64,000 nucleotides of DNA from Pseudorhizobium endolithicum (GTDB lineage Bacteria; Pseudomonadota; Alphaproteobacteria; Rhizobiales; Rhizobiaceae): assembly GCF_902153245.2 (NCBI RefSeq), contig NZ_CABFWF030000011.1, forward strand, positions 174,437 to 238,436. The letters run 5' to 3'. Position 1 is the first letter of the stretch. The number at the start of each line of letters is the position of its first letter. Below, piece by piece: positions 17,245 to 25,805 of the stretch. The notes below the pieces were generated by a model that had not been told where the DNA came from, ran no database searches, and saw only the letters and a list, made by a program, of their open reading frames with translations. A program made the translations under genes and the position numbers.

Positions 17245-17346
17245 CCGGATGCACGATAGTGATCTGGCAATGCTAAGCTGGCGTCGAGGACGCTTCAGAC
17301 TTGGCGCTTGTCTTGTATCCATGTTGCTTCAAAGGAGGATGTGGCT
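17245..17346 (+). ncRNA. ROSE-type RNA thermometer leader
   Basis: The leader of the first hsp20 gene ends with a GTTGCTTC segment immediately before AAAGGAGG. In ROSE elements of rhizobial small heat-shock genes a conserved TTGCT pairs with the Shine-Dalgarno sequence and melts on heating. Length (about 100 bases), position and gene type all fit. The upstream hairpins were not folded rigorously. Confidence 0.65.
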
Positions 17347-17826
17347 ATGAGAACCACGACTTTTGACTTCTCTCCCCTGTTCCGGTCGAGCGTCGGCTTC
17401 GACCGGCTGCTCGGTGCTCTCGAAGCGGCAAGCCGTATCGAAACGATCGACAACTGGCCGCCCTATGACATCGTCAAAACCGGCGATGACGACTACCGCA
17501 TCACCATGGCGGTCGCCGGCTTCTCCCAGGGGGAGTTGAGCATCACACAGGAGCAGAACATGCTCCTTGTGTCGGGCCAGAAGGCGAACGACCAGGGCGG
17601 CGAATATCTGCACCGCGGGATCGCGGGACGGTCGTTCCAACGTCGCTTTGAGCTCGCTGACCATGTTAAGGTGACAGGTGCCAACCTCGCCGATGGCCTG
17701 CTGACGGTCGATCTCAAGCGTGAGGTTCCCGAAGAAATGAAGCCTCGCCTAATCGAGATCAAGAGCGATCTGGCTCTTCCTGGGAACGACACGAAGCAGA
17801 TCGAAGGCGACAAGGTCGCAGCCTGA
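17347..17826 (+). CDS. Small heat-shock protein Hsp20 (IbpA-like, class A)
   Basis: 159 residues from the ATG at 17347, which has AAAGGAGG upstream. An N-terminal FDFSPLFRSSVGFDRLL segment is typical of rhizobial class A sHsps. The alpha-crystallin domain follows (residues about 35-135: NWPPYDIVKTGDDDYRITMA, VAGFSQGELSI, FQRRFELADHVKV, and the GLLTVDLKREVPEE end). The tail carries the I-x-I-type anchor IEI. It is an ATP-independent holdase in the cytoplasm. It is the first gene of a likely heat-shock operon with the next Hsp20. Confidence 0.95.
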   Translation: MRTTTFDFSPLFRSSVGFDRLLGALEAASRIETIDNWPPYDIVKTGDDDYRITMAVAGFSQGELSITQEQNMLLVSGQKANDQGGEYLHRGIAGRSFQRRFELADHVKVTGANLADGLLTVDLKREVPEEMKPRLIEIKSDLALPGNDTKQIEGDKVAA

Positions 17827-17850
17827 ACCAACAACATCAGAGACGACGGC

Positions 17851-17873
17851 AGGCGCCGGGTTAGACCCGGCGC
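17851..17873 (+). terminator. GC-rich hairpin between the two hsp20 genes
   Basis: GGCGCCGGGT, loop TAG, ACCCGGCGCC: a perfect 10-bp stem. There is no T-run, so it may be an attenuator or an mRNA-processing hairpin that sets the ratio of the two chaperones. It ends 42 bases before the second GTG start. Confidence 0.55.
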
Positions 17874-17915
17874 CAGGGCTGGCGTCTGGGTTGAAGGAAC
17901 AGAAAGGAGGAACTT

Positions 17916-18422
17916 GTGACCATCCGCGATTTGATCCCCTGGGGCCGCAACAACGGCCAATCCGCACCCACTGTCTTCAACGACGACCGCGATCCATTCC
18001 TCTCCCTGCACAGAGAGGTTAACCGGCTGTTCGACGACGTCTTCCGCGGCTTCGGTGGAGGCCTTCCCTCACTGACTGGCGGTGCTGGTTTCGGTAAGGG
18101 ATGGCCGAGCGTCGAGATCTCTGACCACGACAAGGAGATCAGGGTGACGGCCGAAGTGCCCGGCCTGGACGAGAAGGACATAGAGGTCCTGCTCAATGAC
18201 GGTGTCCTGACACTGAGAGGCGAGAAGCGCTCGGAAACCGACGACAAGGAAAGGCAGTTTTCCGAGCGCTATTATGGGCGCTTTGAGCGGAGAATTCCTG
18301 TCGGCTACGACGTCGAGGAGGACAAGGTCGACGCTCAGTTCAAGAATGGCGTTCTGACCGTCGTGCTGCCGAAGACGGAGAAGGCGCAGTCGAGGGTGAA
18401 ACGCATCGCCATCAGGCACTGA
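17916..18422 (+). CDS. Small heat-shock protein Hsp20 (class C/HspA-like)
   Basis: 168 residues from a GTG start with AAAGGAGG eight bases upstream. The N-terminus TIRDLIPWGRNN and LHREVNRLFDDVFRGFGG is that of the second rhizobial sHsp class. The alpha-crystallin domain spans about residues 60-160 (PSVEISDHDKEIRVTAEVPG, FSERYYGRFERRIPVGYDV, NGVLTVVLPKT). It is clearly a different class from the preceding Hsp20. The two could form mixed or complementary chaperones. It lacks an obvious leader thermometer of its own. Confidence 0.95.
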   Translation: MTIRDLIPWGRNNGQSAPTVFNDDRDPFLSLHREVNRLFDDVFRGFGGGLPSLTGGAGFGKGWPSVEISDHDKEIRVTAEVPGLDEKDIEVLLNDGVLTLRGEKRSETDDKERQFSERYYGRFERRIPVGYDVEEDKVDAQFKNGVLTVVLPKTEKAQSRVKRIAIRH

Positions 18423-18488
18423 ATCCGCGCGGGCGGCCGCACATCAGGCGGCCGTCCAGGTCCTTCGCCATCGCGGGAGGGATGAACC

Positions 18489-19232
18489 ATGGAGAAAATC
18501 GTAAGACAGTACGCAACCCCTACTGAGCTATTCGCTGGGCTGGGCCACTCGAATGATAATTGCCGGCGCAGCACGACTCGATCCATCTTTCCAGCCGACG
18601 CAATGGCGCGCATCTATAAACCCGCGCGCTCGGTAGCGACATCTGGAACAGCCCTCACCAAGGGCTGGCGGCTTGCCTTCGAGCATCGCAGCCGCCCGTT
18701 CCTAGATCCTCTCATCGGCTATACCGGATGCACGGATCCACTGCCACAGTTGGAGCTGAGCTTCCCAACGCTCCGATCCGCTGTCAGCTATGCGCAGCGG
18801 CATGGGCTGACCTATGTGGTTCAACGCAAACGTGACAAGTGTCGTGCCGGGGCAAAGGGAGAGGCGACCCGCCGAGGACACAAACCATCTGCGGCATTCA
18901 CCGATGCCACTCTGGATCGGCTGGGGCTTGGTTCCCTTCAGCAGGATTACGGGCAGGCCCTGGATGACGCTGATCACGGCGGCGAGCCAGCGCGGCGGGA
19001 GACTTGGTCCTCGCCAATGCAAGTGGTCAACGATCCGACATTGTCCTTGTCGGAGAAGCGGTCGATTCTGATGAACTGGGCCTGGACCGAGTATCTCGTC
19101 GACCAGGCGACAAACGAGGGCATGCCGGAGTATTGGCGCCCGTCCCGCCTGGATGAGGTCGAGCAGGCACTGCTCTCACTGGAGCGACAGGTCGGCTGCA
19201 TCCAGAACGCCGGCGGCCGACAAGCTGCGTGA
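18489..19232 (+). CDS. NDUFS4-like (complex I accessory subunit) domain protein
   Basis: 247 residues, ATG with GGGAGGGATG upstream. Residues about 40-110 match the ETC complex I NDUFS4 family: ARIYKPARSVATSGTALTKG, W.L.FE.RS...DPLIGYTG and FPTLRSAVSYAQRHGLTY. The C-terminal half is a separate region (residues 175-240: SPMQVVNDPTLSLSEKRSIL, then a leucine-rich helical end). The genuine subunit is about 100-120 residues and sits with complex I genes; this one has a long extra tail and sits in a heat-shock cluster. It may bind or stabilise complex I under heat. That role is inference. Confidence 0.75.
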   Translation: MEKIVRQYATPTELFAGLGHSNDNCRRSTTRSIFPADAMARIYKPARSVATSGTALTKGWRLAFEHRSRPFLDPLIGYTGCTDPLPQLELSFPTLRSAVSYAQRHGLTYVVQRKRDKCRAGAKGEATRRGHKPSAAFTDATLDRLGLGSLQQDYGQALDDADHGGEPARRETWSSPMQVVNDPTLSLSEKRSILMNWAWTEYLVDQATNEGMPEYWRPSRLDEVEQALLSLERQVGCIQNAGGRQAA

Positions 19233-19240
19233 GGTGGGCC

Positions 19241-19558
19241 ATGGATGCTCATGTCGTCTTCATGTGTCAGAACGTCCTGCCAAACCCGTTTGTGCTGACG
19301 GTCGCTGCTGCAGCACGCGCTCGCGCGCTGAATGCGGGTGCAGAACCACGAGTAACGGCAGCCGGCACAAGTATCGCCGAGATCGCCTTGCAGGAGATCG
19401 CCAACGGCGCGTTCGGCGATCACGAACTGGCGCCTTTTCTGACTGAACGAATGCCCGCGGCAAAGCTGGCAGCACCTGCGGTCCGCCGAACAAATACAGG
19501 GAAGCCCGGCGTATCGGGTTCCGCCAGATACTCCTTGGCATATGGAGCTGTTTGTTGA
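19241..19558 (+). CDS. RNA polymerase omega-subunit-like protein
   Basis: 105 residues from the ATG at 19241 with GAGGTGGG upstream. Residues 8-65 follow the omega (RpoZ) pattern: C....PN.F.L...AAARARAL, then a variable loop and a second helix with IAEIALQEIANGAF. In omega this region clamps the beta-prime tail of RNA polymerase. The N-terminal 5 residues and the C-terminal 35 residues differ from the housekeeping subunit. Its place between the NDUFS4-like and HtrA genes in a heat-shock cluster suggests a stress-specific omega or a decoy. The motif is visible; the function is inferred. Confidence 0.65.
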   Translation: MDAHVVFMCQNVLPNPFVLTVAAAARARALNAGAEPRVTAAGTSIAEIALQEIANGAFGDHELAPFLTERMPAAKLAAPAVRRTNTGKPGVSGSARYSLAYGAVC

Positions 19559-19602
19559 ACTTGCGACGGAGAAGGTTGGCGAGAGAATTTAAGGAGCAGA
19601 CG

Positions 19603-20967
19603 ATGGTGCTGACGTCCATAAGAGCTTGCAAGGTTGCCGCCGTAATGACACTCGCTTTAGCGACCGCCGGCTTCACGCCCGGCAGCGTAGCTGCGCAGAT
19701 GGGAGCGACGCCATCGTCTTCCACGTCCCTACCGACACTCGCGCCAATGCTGGAAGATGTGACGCCGGCAGTGGTCAACATCTCGGTCCTGACGCGGACA
19801 CCGATCCAGGACAATCCCCTATATGCTGACCCAAACTTTCGACGCTTCTTCAGCCTGCCTGAACAGCGATCGCAGGCAAAAATGAGCGCCGGCTCCGGCG
19901 TCATCGTCGACGCCACCAGAGGTTATGTTATCACCAATCACCACGTCATCGACGGTGGAAGTGAAATCTCAGTAACGCTCAAGGATGGCCGTCAGCTTAC
20001 AGCCGAACTGATCGGCAGTGACGAGGAAACCGACATCGCTCTCTTGAGGATAGAACCTGACGATTTGAATGCCATCGCGATCGCAGACTCAGACAACCTC
20101 AAGGTCGGAGATTATGTAGTCGCAATCGGAAATCCCTTCGGTCTTGGCCAGACCGTCACCTCCGGCATTGTCAGCGCCCTCGGGCGCGGCGGGCTCAACA
20201 TCGAATCCTACGAGGACTTCATTCAGACGGACGCCTCCATTAATCCGGGCAATTCGGGGGGAGCCTTGGTGACTTTGGATGGCAAGCTGGTTGGTATCAA
20301 TACGGCGATTATCAGTCCGGCCGGCGCCAATGTCGGGATCGGTTTTGCTGTTCCGAGCAATATTGCGGTGTCCGTCATGCAGCAATTGGCAGCCCATGGG
20401 GAGGTGAGGCGCGGCAGGCTGGGCATCGGCATTCAGGACCTGACACCTGATCTTGCTGGGGCTCTGCAGGTAAGTGAATTGCGGGGTGCACTTGTCGCGA
20501 ATGTTGAGGCTGGATCATCCGCCGAACAGGCTGGCTTGCGACCTGGAGACGTGGTGACTGCTGTGGACGGGCGCGACATTCAAAGTGCGCGGGATCTCAG
20601 AAATTACATCGGCCTCATGCCCGTGGACAGCAAGGTGGTTCTATCTGTGAGGCGCGGCGATGAGCAGCTTGCCATAGAAGTTGTCATAACGGCTGACAAT
20701 CTGGCTTCCATAGACGCAGCCGGGACGCCGCTGGACGGCGTCACCTTCAGCCCGGCGGCAGACGGGGCCGGATTGATGATCGAACGAATCGATCCAGGCA
20801 GCCCGGCAGAGCGTGCCGGATTGCGGCAGGGAGACATCCTAGTAAGCGTCAACCGCAGCCGCGTGGTGTCGGTAGAGGCGCTGCAGAAAGCAATTGCTGC
20901 CCGGCCATCCACTCTTGCTTTAGAGATCATCCGAGATGGGAGGCACCTGCTCCTGATCGCCAAATGA
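19603..20967 (+). CDS. DegP/HtrA-family periplasmic serine protease-chaperone
   Basis: 454 residues from the ATG at 19603 with AAGGAG upstream. A Sec signal ends about residue 31 (SVAAQ). The protease domain has a full catalytic triad: His114 (TNHHVI), Asp144 (TDIALL) and Ser218 (NPGNSGGAL). Two PDZ domains follow (about 275-360 and 375-450). Only LTPDLAGAL and its relatives are visible in the first linker. HtrA proteins degrade or refold damaged envelope proteins. The position downstream of two sHsps fits a combined cytoplasmic and envelope heat response. Confidence 0.94.
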   Translation: MVLTSIRACKVAAVMTLALATAGFTPGSVAAQMGATPSSSTSLPTLAPMLEDVTPAVVNISVLTRTPIQDNPLYADPNFRRFFSLPEQRSQAKMSAGSGVIVDATRGYVITNHHVIDGGSEISVTLKDGRQLTAELIGSDEETDIALLRIEPDDLNAIAIADSDNLKVGDYVVAIGNPFGLGQTVTSGIVSALGRGGLNIESYEDFIQTDASINPGNSGGALVTLDGKLVGINTAIISPAGANVGIGFAVPSNIAVSVMQQLAAHGEVRRGRLGIGIQDLTPDLAGALQVSELRGALVANVEAGSSAEQAGLRPGDVVTAVDGRDIQSARDLRNYIGLMPVDSKVVLSVRRGDEQLAIEVVITADNLASIDAAGTPLDGVTFSPAADGAGLMIERIDPGSPAERAGLRQGDILVSVNRSRVVSVEALQKAIAARPSTLALEIIRDGRHLLLIAK

Positions 20968-21092
20968 TGTCTGACGGCGGGCCAGAGGACCGGAAGAGGC
21001 CGCACCGGATCAGATTGTGGCGCACCGGCTGGCGCCATCTACTAGATAACTCATCCAGTTGATTTGCCGCTTCAAGAAATGGAGGTGATGGC

Positions 21093-21320
21093 ATGATGCT
21101 GTTCAACCAACCGATCTTTCTCGACAAGGGCCGATATGTTCAGGAGATCGCGACTCTTGAAGATGCACTCGATTTCCTGGAGGAATGGTCGGGAAACAAG
21201 CGCGAGCTTGCCTACGAGACAGTAGCAAGCGCATGCCTGAGGCCTATGCCGGCGTTGACTGGTGCCAGTCGGCAGGTGGCGAGGCATCAACATCTTGATG
21301 CTTCGCACCGGCTTTCCTAG
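21093..21320 (+). CDS. DUF982 protein (short, diverged end)
   Basis: 75 residues, ATG with GGAGGTG upstream. The N-terminal half matches DUF982 (FNQPIFLDKGRYVQEIATLE, DALDFLEEW). The second half is irregular: the usual alpha-helical tail is only weakly present, so a late frameshift or divergence is possible. DUF982 proteins are small, rhizobia-rich and uncharacterised. A second, better-conserved copy is at 25242, so the two flank the carbohydrate genes between them. Confidence 0.65.
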   Translation: MMLFNQPIFLDKGRYVQEIATLEDALDFLEEWSGNKRELAYETVASACLRPMPALTGASRQVARHQHLDASHRLS

Positions 21321-21533
21321 ATCAAAACTGCTTCCGCATCCCGGCAAGTTTCATGGCATCTTGGTCCTGCTGAACAGGTGAAGGCATATGTCTTTGTCTC
21401 CTTGGCGCGACATGTCGTGCATCTCTTCTTCCTCATGCCGCGCCAGCCCTGTGGCATTCAACAGCGACCAGTGCCTCAGACACGGCCGGTGCGGGTTTAG
21501 ATCTACCTTGCTTGTTGAAGGAGGTTGTTCATC

Positions 21534-22619
21534 ATGAAGATTGCCCAGATCGCTCCGCTCGCCGAACGTGTTCCGCCCAAGCTTTACGGGGGAACTGAGC
21601 GGATTGTATCATACCTGACCGAGGAGCTTGTTCGGCAGGGCCATGAGGTGACACTCTTTGCCAGCGGTGACTCGATCACCTCGGCTGAACTTGTTGCCAC
21701 TTCTCCCACCGCGCTGAGGCTTGATCCTGCGGTACAGGATCCATTGCCACATCACATGATGATGCTGGAAGAGGTCCGCAGACAGGCGCCCAAGTTCGAT
21801 ATCCTGCACTTCCACATCGACCTTCTGCATTACCCCATGCTGGCGCAGTTGAATGCTCCCGCGCTCACGACACTCCACGGGCGGCTTGACCTTCCGGATC
21901 TGCGGCCGTTCTATGCTTACTTCCCCGACCGACCGCTGGTTTCAATCTCCGACGATCAGCGCAAGCCAATGCCGCCTGTAAACTGGGCAGGCACAGTCTA
22001 TCACGGGCTACCGCGCGACATACTACCGTTCACAGAAAATCCGGTAGGCGACTACGTGGCCTTCCTTGGCAGGATTTCGCCGGAGAAACGTCCTGACCGA
22101 GCCATCGAGATTGCCAAACGTGCCGGCGTGAAGCTGAAAATAGCAGCTAAGATCGACGACGCCGACCGCGACTACTGGACGTCAGTAATCGAGCCAATGG
22201 TGCGCCAGAGCCCAAATGTCGAATTCATCGGCGAGATCGGCGAGCACGAAAAGGCGAGCTTCCTCGGCAATGCCAGGGCTTTGCTCTTTCCGATCGACTG
22301 GCCGGAGCCGTTTGGATTGGTGATGATCGAGGCCATGGCCTGCGGCACGCCGGTCATCGCATTCCGTAACGGGTCGGTACCGGAAATCATCGACCACGGT
22401 ATCTCGGGACTGATTGTGAGCGACATCCAGTCCGCGATCTCTGCTGTGGAGCTGGTTGATGAACTTCCGAGACGGGACGTTCGTAACACGTTTGAGCAAC
22501 GGTTCACGGTGGAGCGGATGGCGAAAGACTACCTCTCAATCTACGAGAGCCTGGCATCGGGTACCCACTCGCATCAGGCCCCAACGAACGACAACCTCGA
22601 CCTTCAAGGTGTTGCCTGA
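21534..22619 (+). CDS. Glycosyltransferase family 4 (GT-B fold)
   Basis: 361 residues. The ATG at 21534 with GGAGG nine bases upstream is preferred to the in-frame TTG at 21525. The N-terminus PPKLYGGTERIVSYLTEEL is the GT-B glycine-rich loop. The C-terminal donor site reads LFPIDWPEPFGLVMIEAMAC and GTPVIAFRNGSVPEII, the E-x7-E region of GT4 enzymes. Such enzymes move a sugar from a nucleotide donor to a glycan or small acceptor. The next gene, 15 bases away, is a debranching-type glucosidase, so the pair probably handles an alpha-glucan or a stress glycoside. Confidence 0.92.
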   Translation: MKIAQIAPLAERVPPKLYGGTERIVSYLTEELVRQGHEVTLFASGDSITSAELVATSPTALRLDPAVQDPLPHHMMMLEEVRRQAPKFDILHFHIDLLHYPMLAQLNAPALTTLHGRLDLPDLRPFYAYFPDRPLVSISDDQRKPMPPVNWAGTVYHGLPRDILPFTENPVGDYVAFLGRISPEKRPDRAIEIAKRAGVKLKIAAKIDDADRDYWTSVIEPMVRQSPNVEFIGEIGEHEKASFLGNARALLFPIDWPEPFGLVMIEAMACGTPVIAFRNGSVPEIIDHGISGLIVSDIQSAISAVELVDELPRRDVRNTFEQRFTVERMAKDYLSIYESLASGTHSHQAPTNDNLDLQGVA

Positions 22620-22634
22620 ATCAGGAGGTGGTTG

Positions 22635-24842
22635 ATGGACATTCCAAACATCCAATCTCAAGCTGCCAATCTCCCGGGACTTCAGCTTAGTTCGGTCGGG
22701 CAGTTTTTCATTCCTGCCTCGGCATCCTTGCAGGAACGCCGACCTCGCACGCTCAAACATGGCGACACTTTTGCCGTGTTTGACCACAACGGCGATGTCA
22801 TATCCGGTCCCGGAAGCCCGGAGGGCATCTTCCACCGTGATACGCGCTATCTCTCCCACTTCTACATGACGATTGGCGGCGCGCGCCCAATGCTGCTCAG
22901 CTCCACCTTGAGAGACGATAACGCGACGTTGACCTGCGACCTCACGAACCCTGATCTGTTCGACGAAAGCGGAAAGATGGTGCTCGAACACGATCTGGTT
23001 CACATCAGACGAACGCGCTTCCTGTGGCAAGGCCGTTGTCTGGAGCGCCTGTTGGTCAGGAATTTCGACGATCAGCCGCATGAGGTCTCGGTTGAGCTCG
23101 CCGTCGATGCCGACTTCGCAGATCTCTTCGAGGTCCGAGGAACGAAGCGGAGCAAACGCGGGAGACGACATCCGACGATCACGACCAAAGACGGGATTGA
23201 GCTTTCATACACGGGGCTCGATGAATTCCGGCGAAGCACCTCGATCCGCTTTGAACCTGCACCAGCGAAGGTGACCGCTCAACAGGCGGTCTACCGTCTG
23301 CAACTCCAGCCCAGGCAGGCCAGCTCGATCTTTATCGAGATCGCCTGCAACTTGGAACCGGGCGGCTCGCCCACCGCCGCCTTCTTCAAGGGGCTGCGGG
23401 ATGCCCGCAGGGCCCTGCGCCTGTCTTCCTCGAGAGCGGCGGCAGTGGAGACATCCAACGATATCTTTAACGAGGCGCTGCGCAGGAGCGTATCCGACAT
23501 CTACATGCTTCTGACGGATACCCCGGAAGGGCCGTACCCTTACGCCGGTATACCATGGTTCAGCACTGTCTTCGGCAGGGACGCCATCATCACCGCGCTG
23601 CAGACGCTGTGGCTCGATCCCACCATCGCAAAGGGCGTGCTGGGTCACCTGGCCGCCAATCAGGCAACAGGCGTCGATCCTGCGGCGGATGCCGAGCCGG
23701 GAAAGATCCTTCACGAGGTGCGCTATGGAGAGATGGCGGAACTCGGAGAGGTCCCCTTCCGCCGATATTATGGCAGCGTCGACTCCACGCCGCTCTTCGT
23801 GATGCTTGCAGGAGCTTACCTCGAACGCACGGGGGATCTGGAGACACTAGGGCGCCTTTGGCCAAACATAGAAGCTGCCCTCGCTTGGATTGAGGACTAT
23901 GGCGACCGTGACGGAGACGGCTTCGTTGAATATGGGCGGATGACCGAAGAGGGTCTGGTCAACCAGGGCTGGAAAGACAGCTATGATTCAGTCTTCCACG
24001 CCGATGGCACCTTAGCCAGGGGCCCGATAGCCCTGGCCGAGGTACAGGCATATGTCTACGCGGCCTTCAGTGCCGCAGCCCTGATTTGTCGCAAGTTGAA
24101 CCGCCGGCAGCAAGCGTCACGCTACTCTGCGCGTGCCGCGTCACTTCAGTTCGCATTCGATGCTGCTTTCTTCGATGAAGCTTTGGGTACCTTCGTACTT
24201 GCCTTGGATGGGGACAAGCGGGCGTGCCGTGTCCGAGCGTCAAATGCCGGTCATGCGCTGCTGACAGGTATAGCCTATTCGGAACGGGCGGAAGCGGTGG
24301 TGAAGACACTGATGGAACCATCATCCTTCTGCGGCTGGGGTATCCGGACCATCCCTTCCACCGAAGCTCGATACAACCCGATGAGCTATCACAACGGCTC
24401 CGTATGGCCTCACGACAATTCGCTCATTGCTTCTGGTCTCGGCCGTTATGGCTACAGAAAGGAAGCCTCAAAGGTGTTCGAAGGACTCTTTGCTGCGTCG
24501 ACCTACATCGACCTGCGCCGCCTACCAGAGCTGTTTTGCGGGTTCAGGCGTCATCGAGCGCAGGGGCCAACCTTCTATCCGGTCGCTTGCTCACCTCAAG
24601 CCTGGGCAGCCGCAGCGCCCTTGTCTCTACTCCAGTCGACCCTTGGGCTGACATTCGATCCCGATAACGCTCAGGTTACCTTTGAGCGACCAGTCCTGCC
24701 GGCCTTCCTCGAGGAAGTCATCATCCGCAACCTTAGTGTCGGCAACGGCGCGGTCGACGTCGCACTTCGCCGCTCAGGCAAGCAGGTGACGGTCGAGGTG
24801 CTGGATCGACGCGGAGGCTTGAACGTAGTGTCCGTAAGCTAA
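22635..24842 (+). CDS. Amylo-alpha-1,6-glucosidase / glycogen-debranching-type enzyme
   Basis: 735 residues from the second of two adjacent start codons, with AGGAGG upstream. The N-terminal domain (about 30-260) has the HGDTFAVFDHNGDV and GIFHRDTRYLSHF pattern of the glycogen debranching N-terminal family. The C-terminal half is an (alpha/alpha)6 glucosidase barrel with GIPWFSTVFGRDAIITALQ, YGRMTEEGLVNQGWKDSYDS and YHNGSVWPHDNSLIASGLG. These Asp/Glu/His sets are the likely active site. No signal peptide is visible. The substrate could be glycogen or an alpha-glucoside made by the preceding glycosyltransferase. Confidence 0.92.
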   Translation: MDIPNIQSQAANLPGLQLSSVGQFFIPASASLQERRPRTLKHGDTFAVFDHNGDVISGPGSPEGIFHRDTRYLSHFYMTIGGARPMLLSSTLRDDNATLTCDLTNPDLFDESGKMVLEHDLVHIRRTRFLWQGRCLERLLVRNFDDQPHEVSVELAVDADFADLFEVRGTKRSKRGRRHPTITTKDGIELSYTGLDEFRRSTSIRFEPAPAKVTAQQAVYRLQLQPRQASSIFIEIACNLEPGGSPTAAFFKGLRDARRALRLSSSRAAAVETSNDIFNEALRRSVSDIYMLLTDTPEGPYPYAGIPWFSTVFGRDAIITALQTLWLDPTIAKGVLGHLAANQATGVDPAADAEPGKILHEVRYGEMAELGEVPFRRYYGSVDSTPLFVMLAGAYLERTGDLETLGRLWPNIEAALAWIEDYGDRDGDGFVEYGRMTEEGLVNQGWKDSYDSVFHADGTLARGPIALAEVQAYVYAAFSAAALICRKLNRRQQASRYSARAASLQFAFDAAFFDEALGTFVLALDGDKRACRVRASNAGHALLTGIAYSERAEAVVKTLMEPSSFCGWGIRTIPSTEARYNPMSYHNGSVWPHDNSLIASGLGRYGYRKEASKVFEGLFAASTYIDLRRLPELFCGFRRHRAQGPTFYPVACSPQAWAAAAPLSLLQSTLGLTFDPDNAQVTFERPVLPAFLEEVIIRNLSVGNGAVDVALRRSGKQVTVEVLDRRGGLNVVSVS

Positions 24843-24866
24843 ACGGTGTTTGCCTTGATTGCGACT

Positions 24867-24893
24867 TGGCCGCTCGCATGAAGAGAGCGGCCA
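24867..24893 (+). terminator. Rho-independent-like terminator after the debranching gene
   Basis: TGGCCGCTC, nine-base loop, GAGCGGCCA, followed by TCTTCAGTTT. It has a 9-bp GC-rich stem 25 bases after the stop codon. This closes the glycosyltransferase/glucosidase operon. The remaining bases to 25241 hold no recognised gene; open frames there show no motif or ribosome site. Confidence 0.7.
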
Positions 24894-25241
24894 TCTTCAG
24901 TTTGCGCTCAACGAGCACGAGCCGCCTCTGGTAACGGCGTCGCTGCTACCGTTCTGCGGTCTCACAGTCAGATATGAGGCCGCAAGCTGCTCTGTATACA
25001 AGGTACCAGCAAGTGAACGACCATTTGTCCTCCGGTCTTCTCGTCATGGCGGCAAGATCTTCCGCGTTCACCAGAGCTTCTTGGCAAGCCTCACTGACCC
25101 CCGTTGCAGTCTCTTCTGACCTGACCTCCCCCTCGCATACTTGGGCCGTCTTGAAGGCGTGGCTCGGGATGCCCAGATCAGACTTGTGGCGCGTAATTCG
25201 CCCAAACCTTGTTGAGCACTTGTATAATCAGTGAGGTAGAA

Positions 25242-25544
25242 ATGACTCCGAACCTGTTCAATCGCCCGGTCTACCTGAAGGAGAAGAAGGACTTGGTGCG
25301 AGAGATAGTTTCCATCGAAGATGCCATAGACTACCTGGAAGAGTGGCCCGAGCGTGAGCGCGACCTCGTCCACGACGTAGCGCTGAAAACGTGCTACATG
25401 GCTCTCGACGGCCATAAGCCGATCCAGTCGGCACGTGATGCGGTCCGTGCCTTCGGAAAGAAGAAGGGCATCCTTGTCAAACAGCCCGCAGTTCAGCCTT
25501 GGATGGTGAAGACGCCGGCCGGGGGAGGACGGGTGACCTTGTAA
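25242..25544 (+). CDS. DUF982 protein
   Basis: 100 residues from the ATG at 25242 with GAGGTAG upstream. It matches DUF982 along most of its length: FNRPVYLKEKKDLVREIVSI, DAIDYLEEWPERERDLVHDV and SARDAVRAFGKKKGILV. It shares the FNxP.xL.....V.EI.....DA.D.LEEW pattern with the protein at 21093. The extra C-terminal 15 residues are unusual. Function unknown; these proteins are typical of plant-associated alphaproteobacteria. Confidence 0.8.
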   Translation: MTPNLFNRPVYLKEKKDLVREIVSIEDAIDYLEEWPERERDLVHDVALKTCYMALDGHKPIQSARDAVRAFGKKKGILVKQPAVQPWMVKTPAGGGRVTL

Positions 25545-25805
25545 GGTCACGGCAAACAAGCGGAGGCCGTACATCCGCCCGCCGTGGCAAATCGGGCTGC
25601 TGCCCCAAGCCTGTTCATAACGTCTGGTGGAGGCGGATTCCTCACTCGCAAGGTGCCCCTTCTGCTTCGGCAGGATCAGCACCTTGTGAGCTAGAGCCTT
25701 TCAGGTCAGGAGTGACGAGGACAAAGACAATATGCCGCTCCTCCCGTATCCGCGTCAGTTCCACCTCCATGGTCATGGGCCATCGCATCGAGGGCGCCCA
25801 AAGGA

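Noticed and set aside
25068..25682. Frame of 204 codons on the minus strand opposite the second DUF982 gene
   Set aside because: It overlaps the DUF982 coding region and has no family motif or ribosome site; it is a shadow of GC-rich coding.
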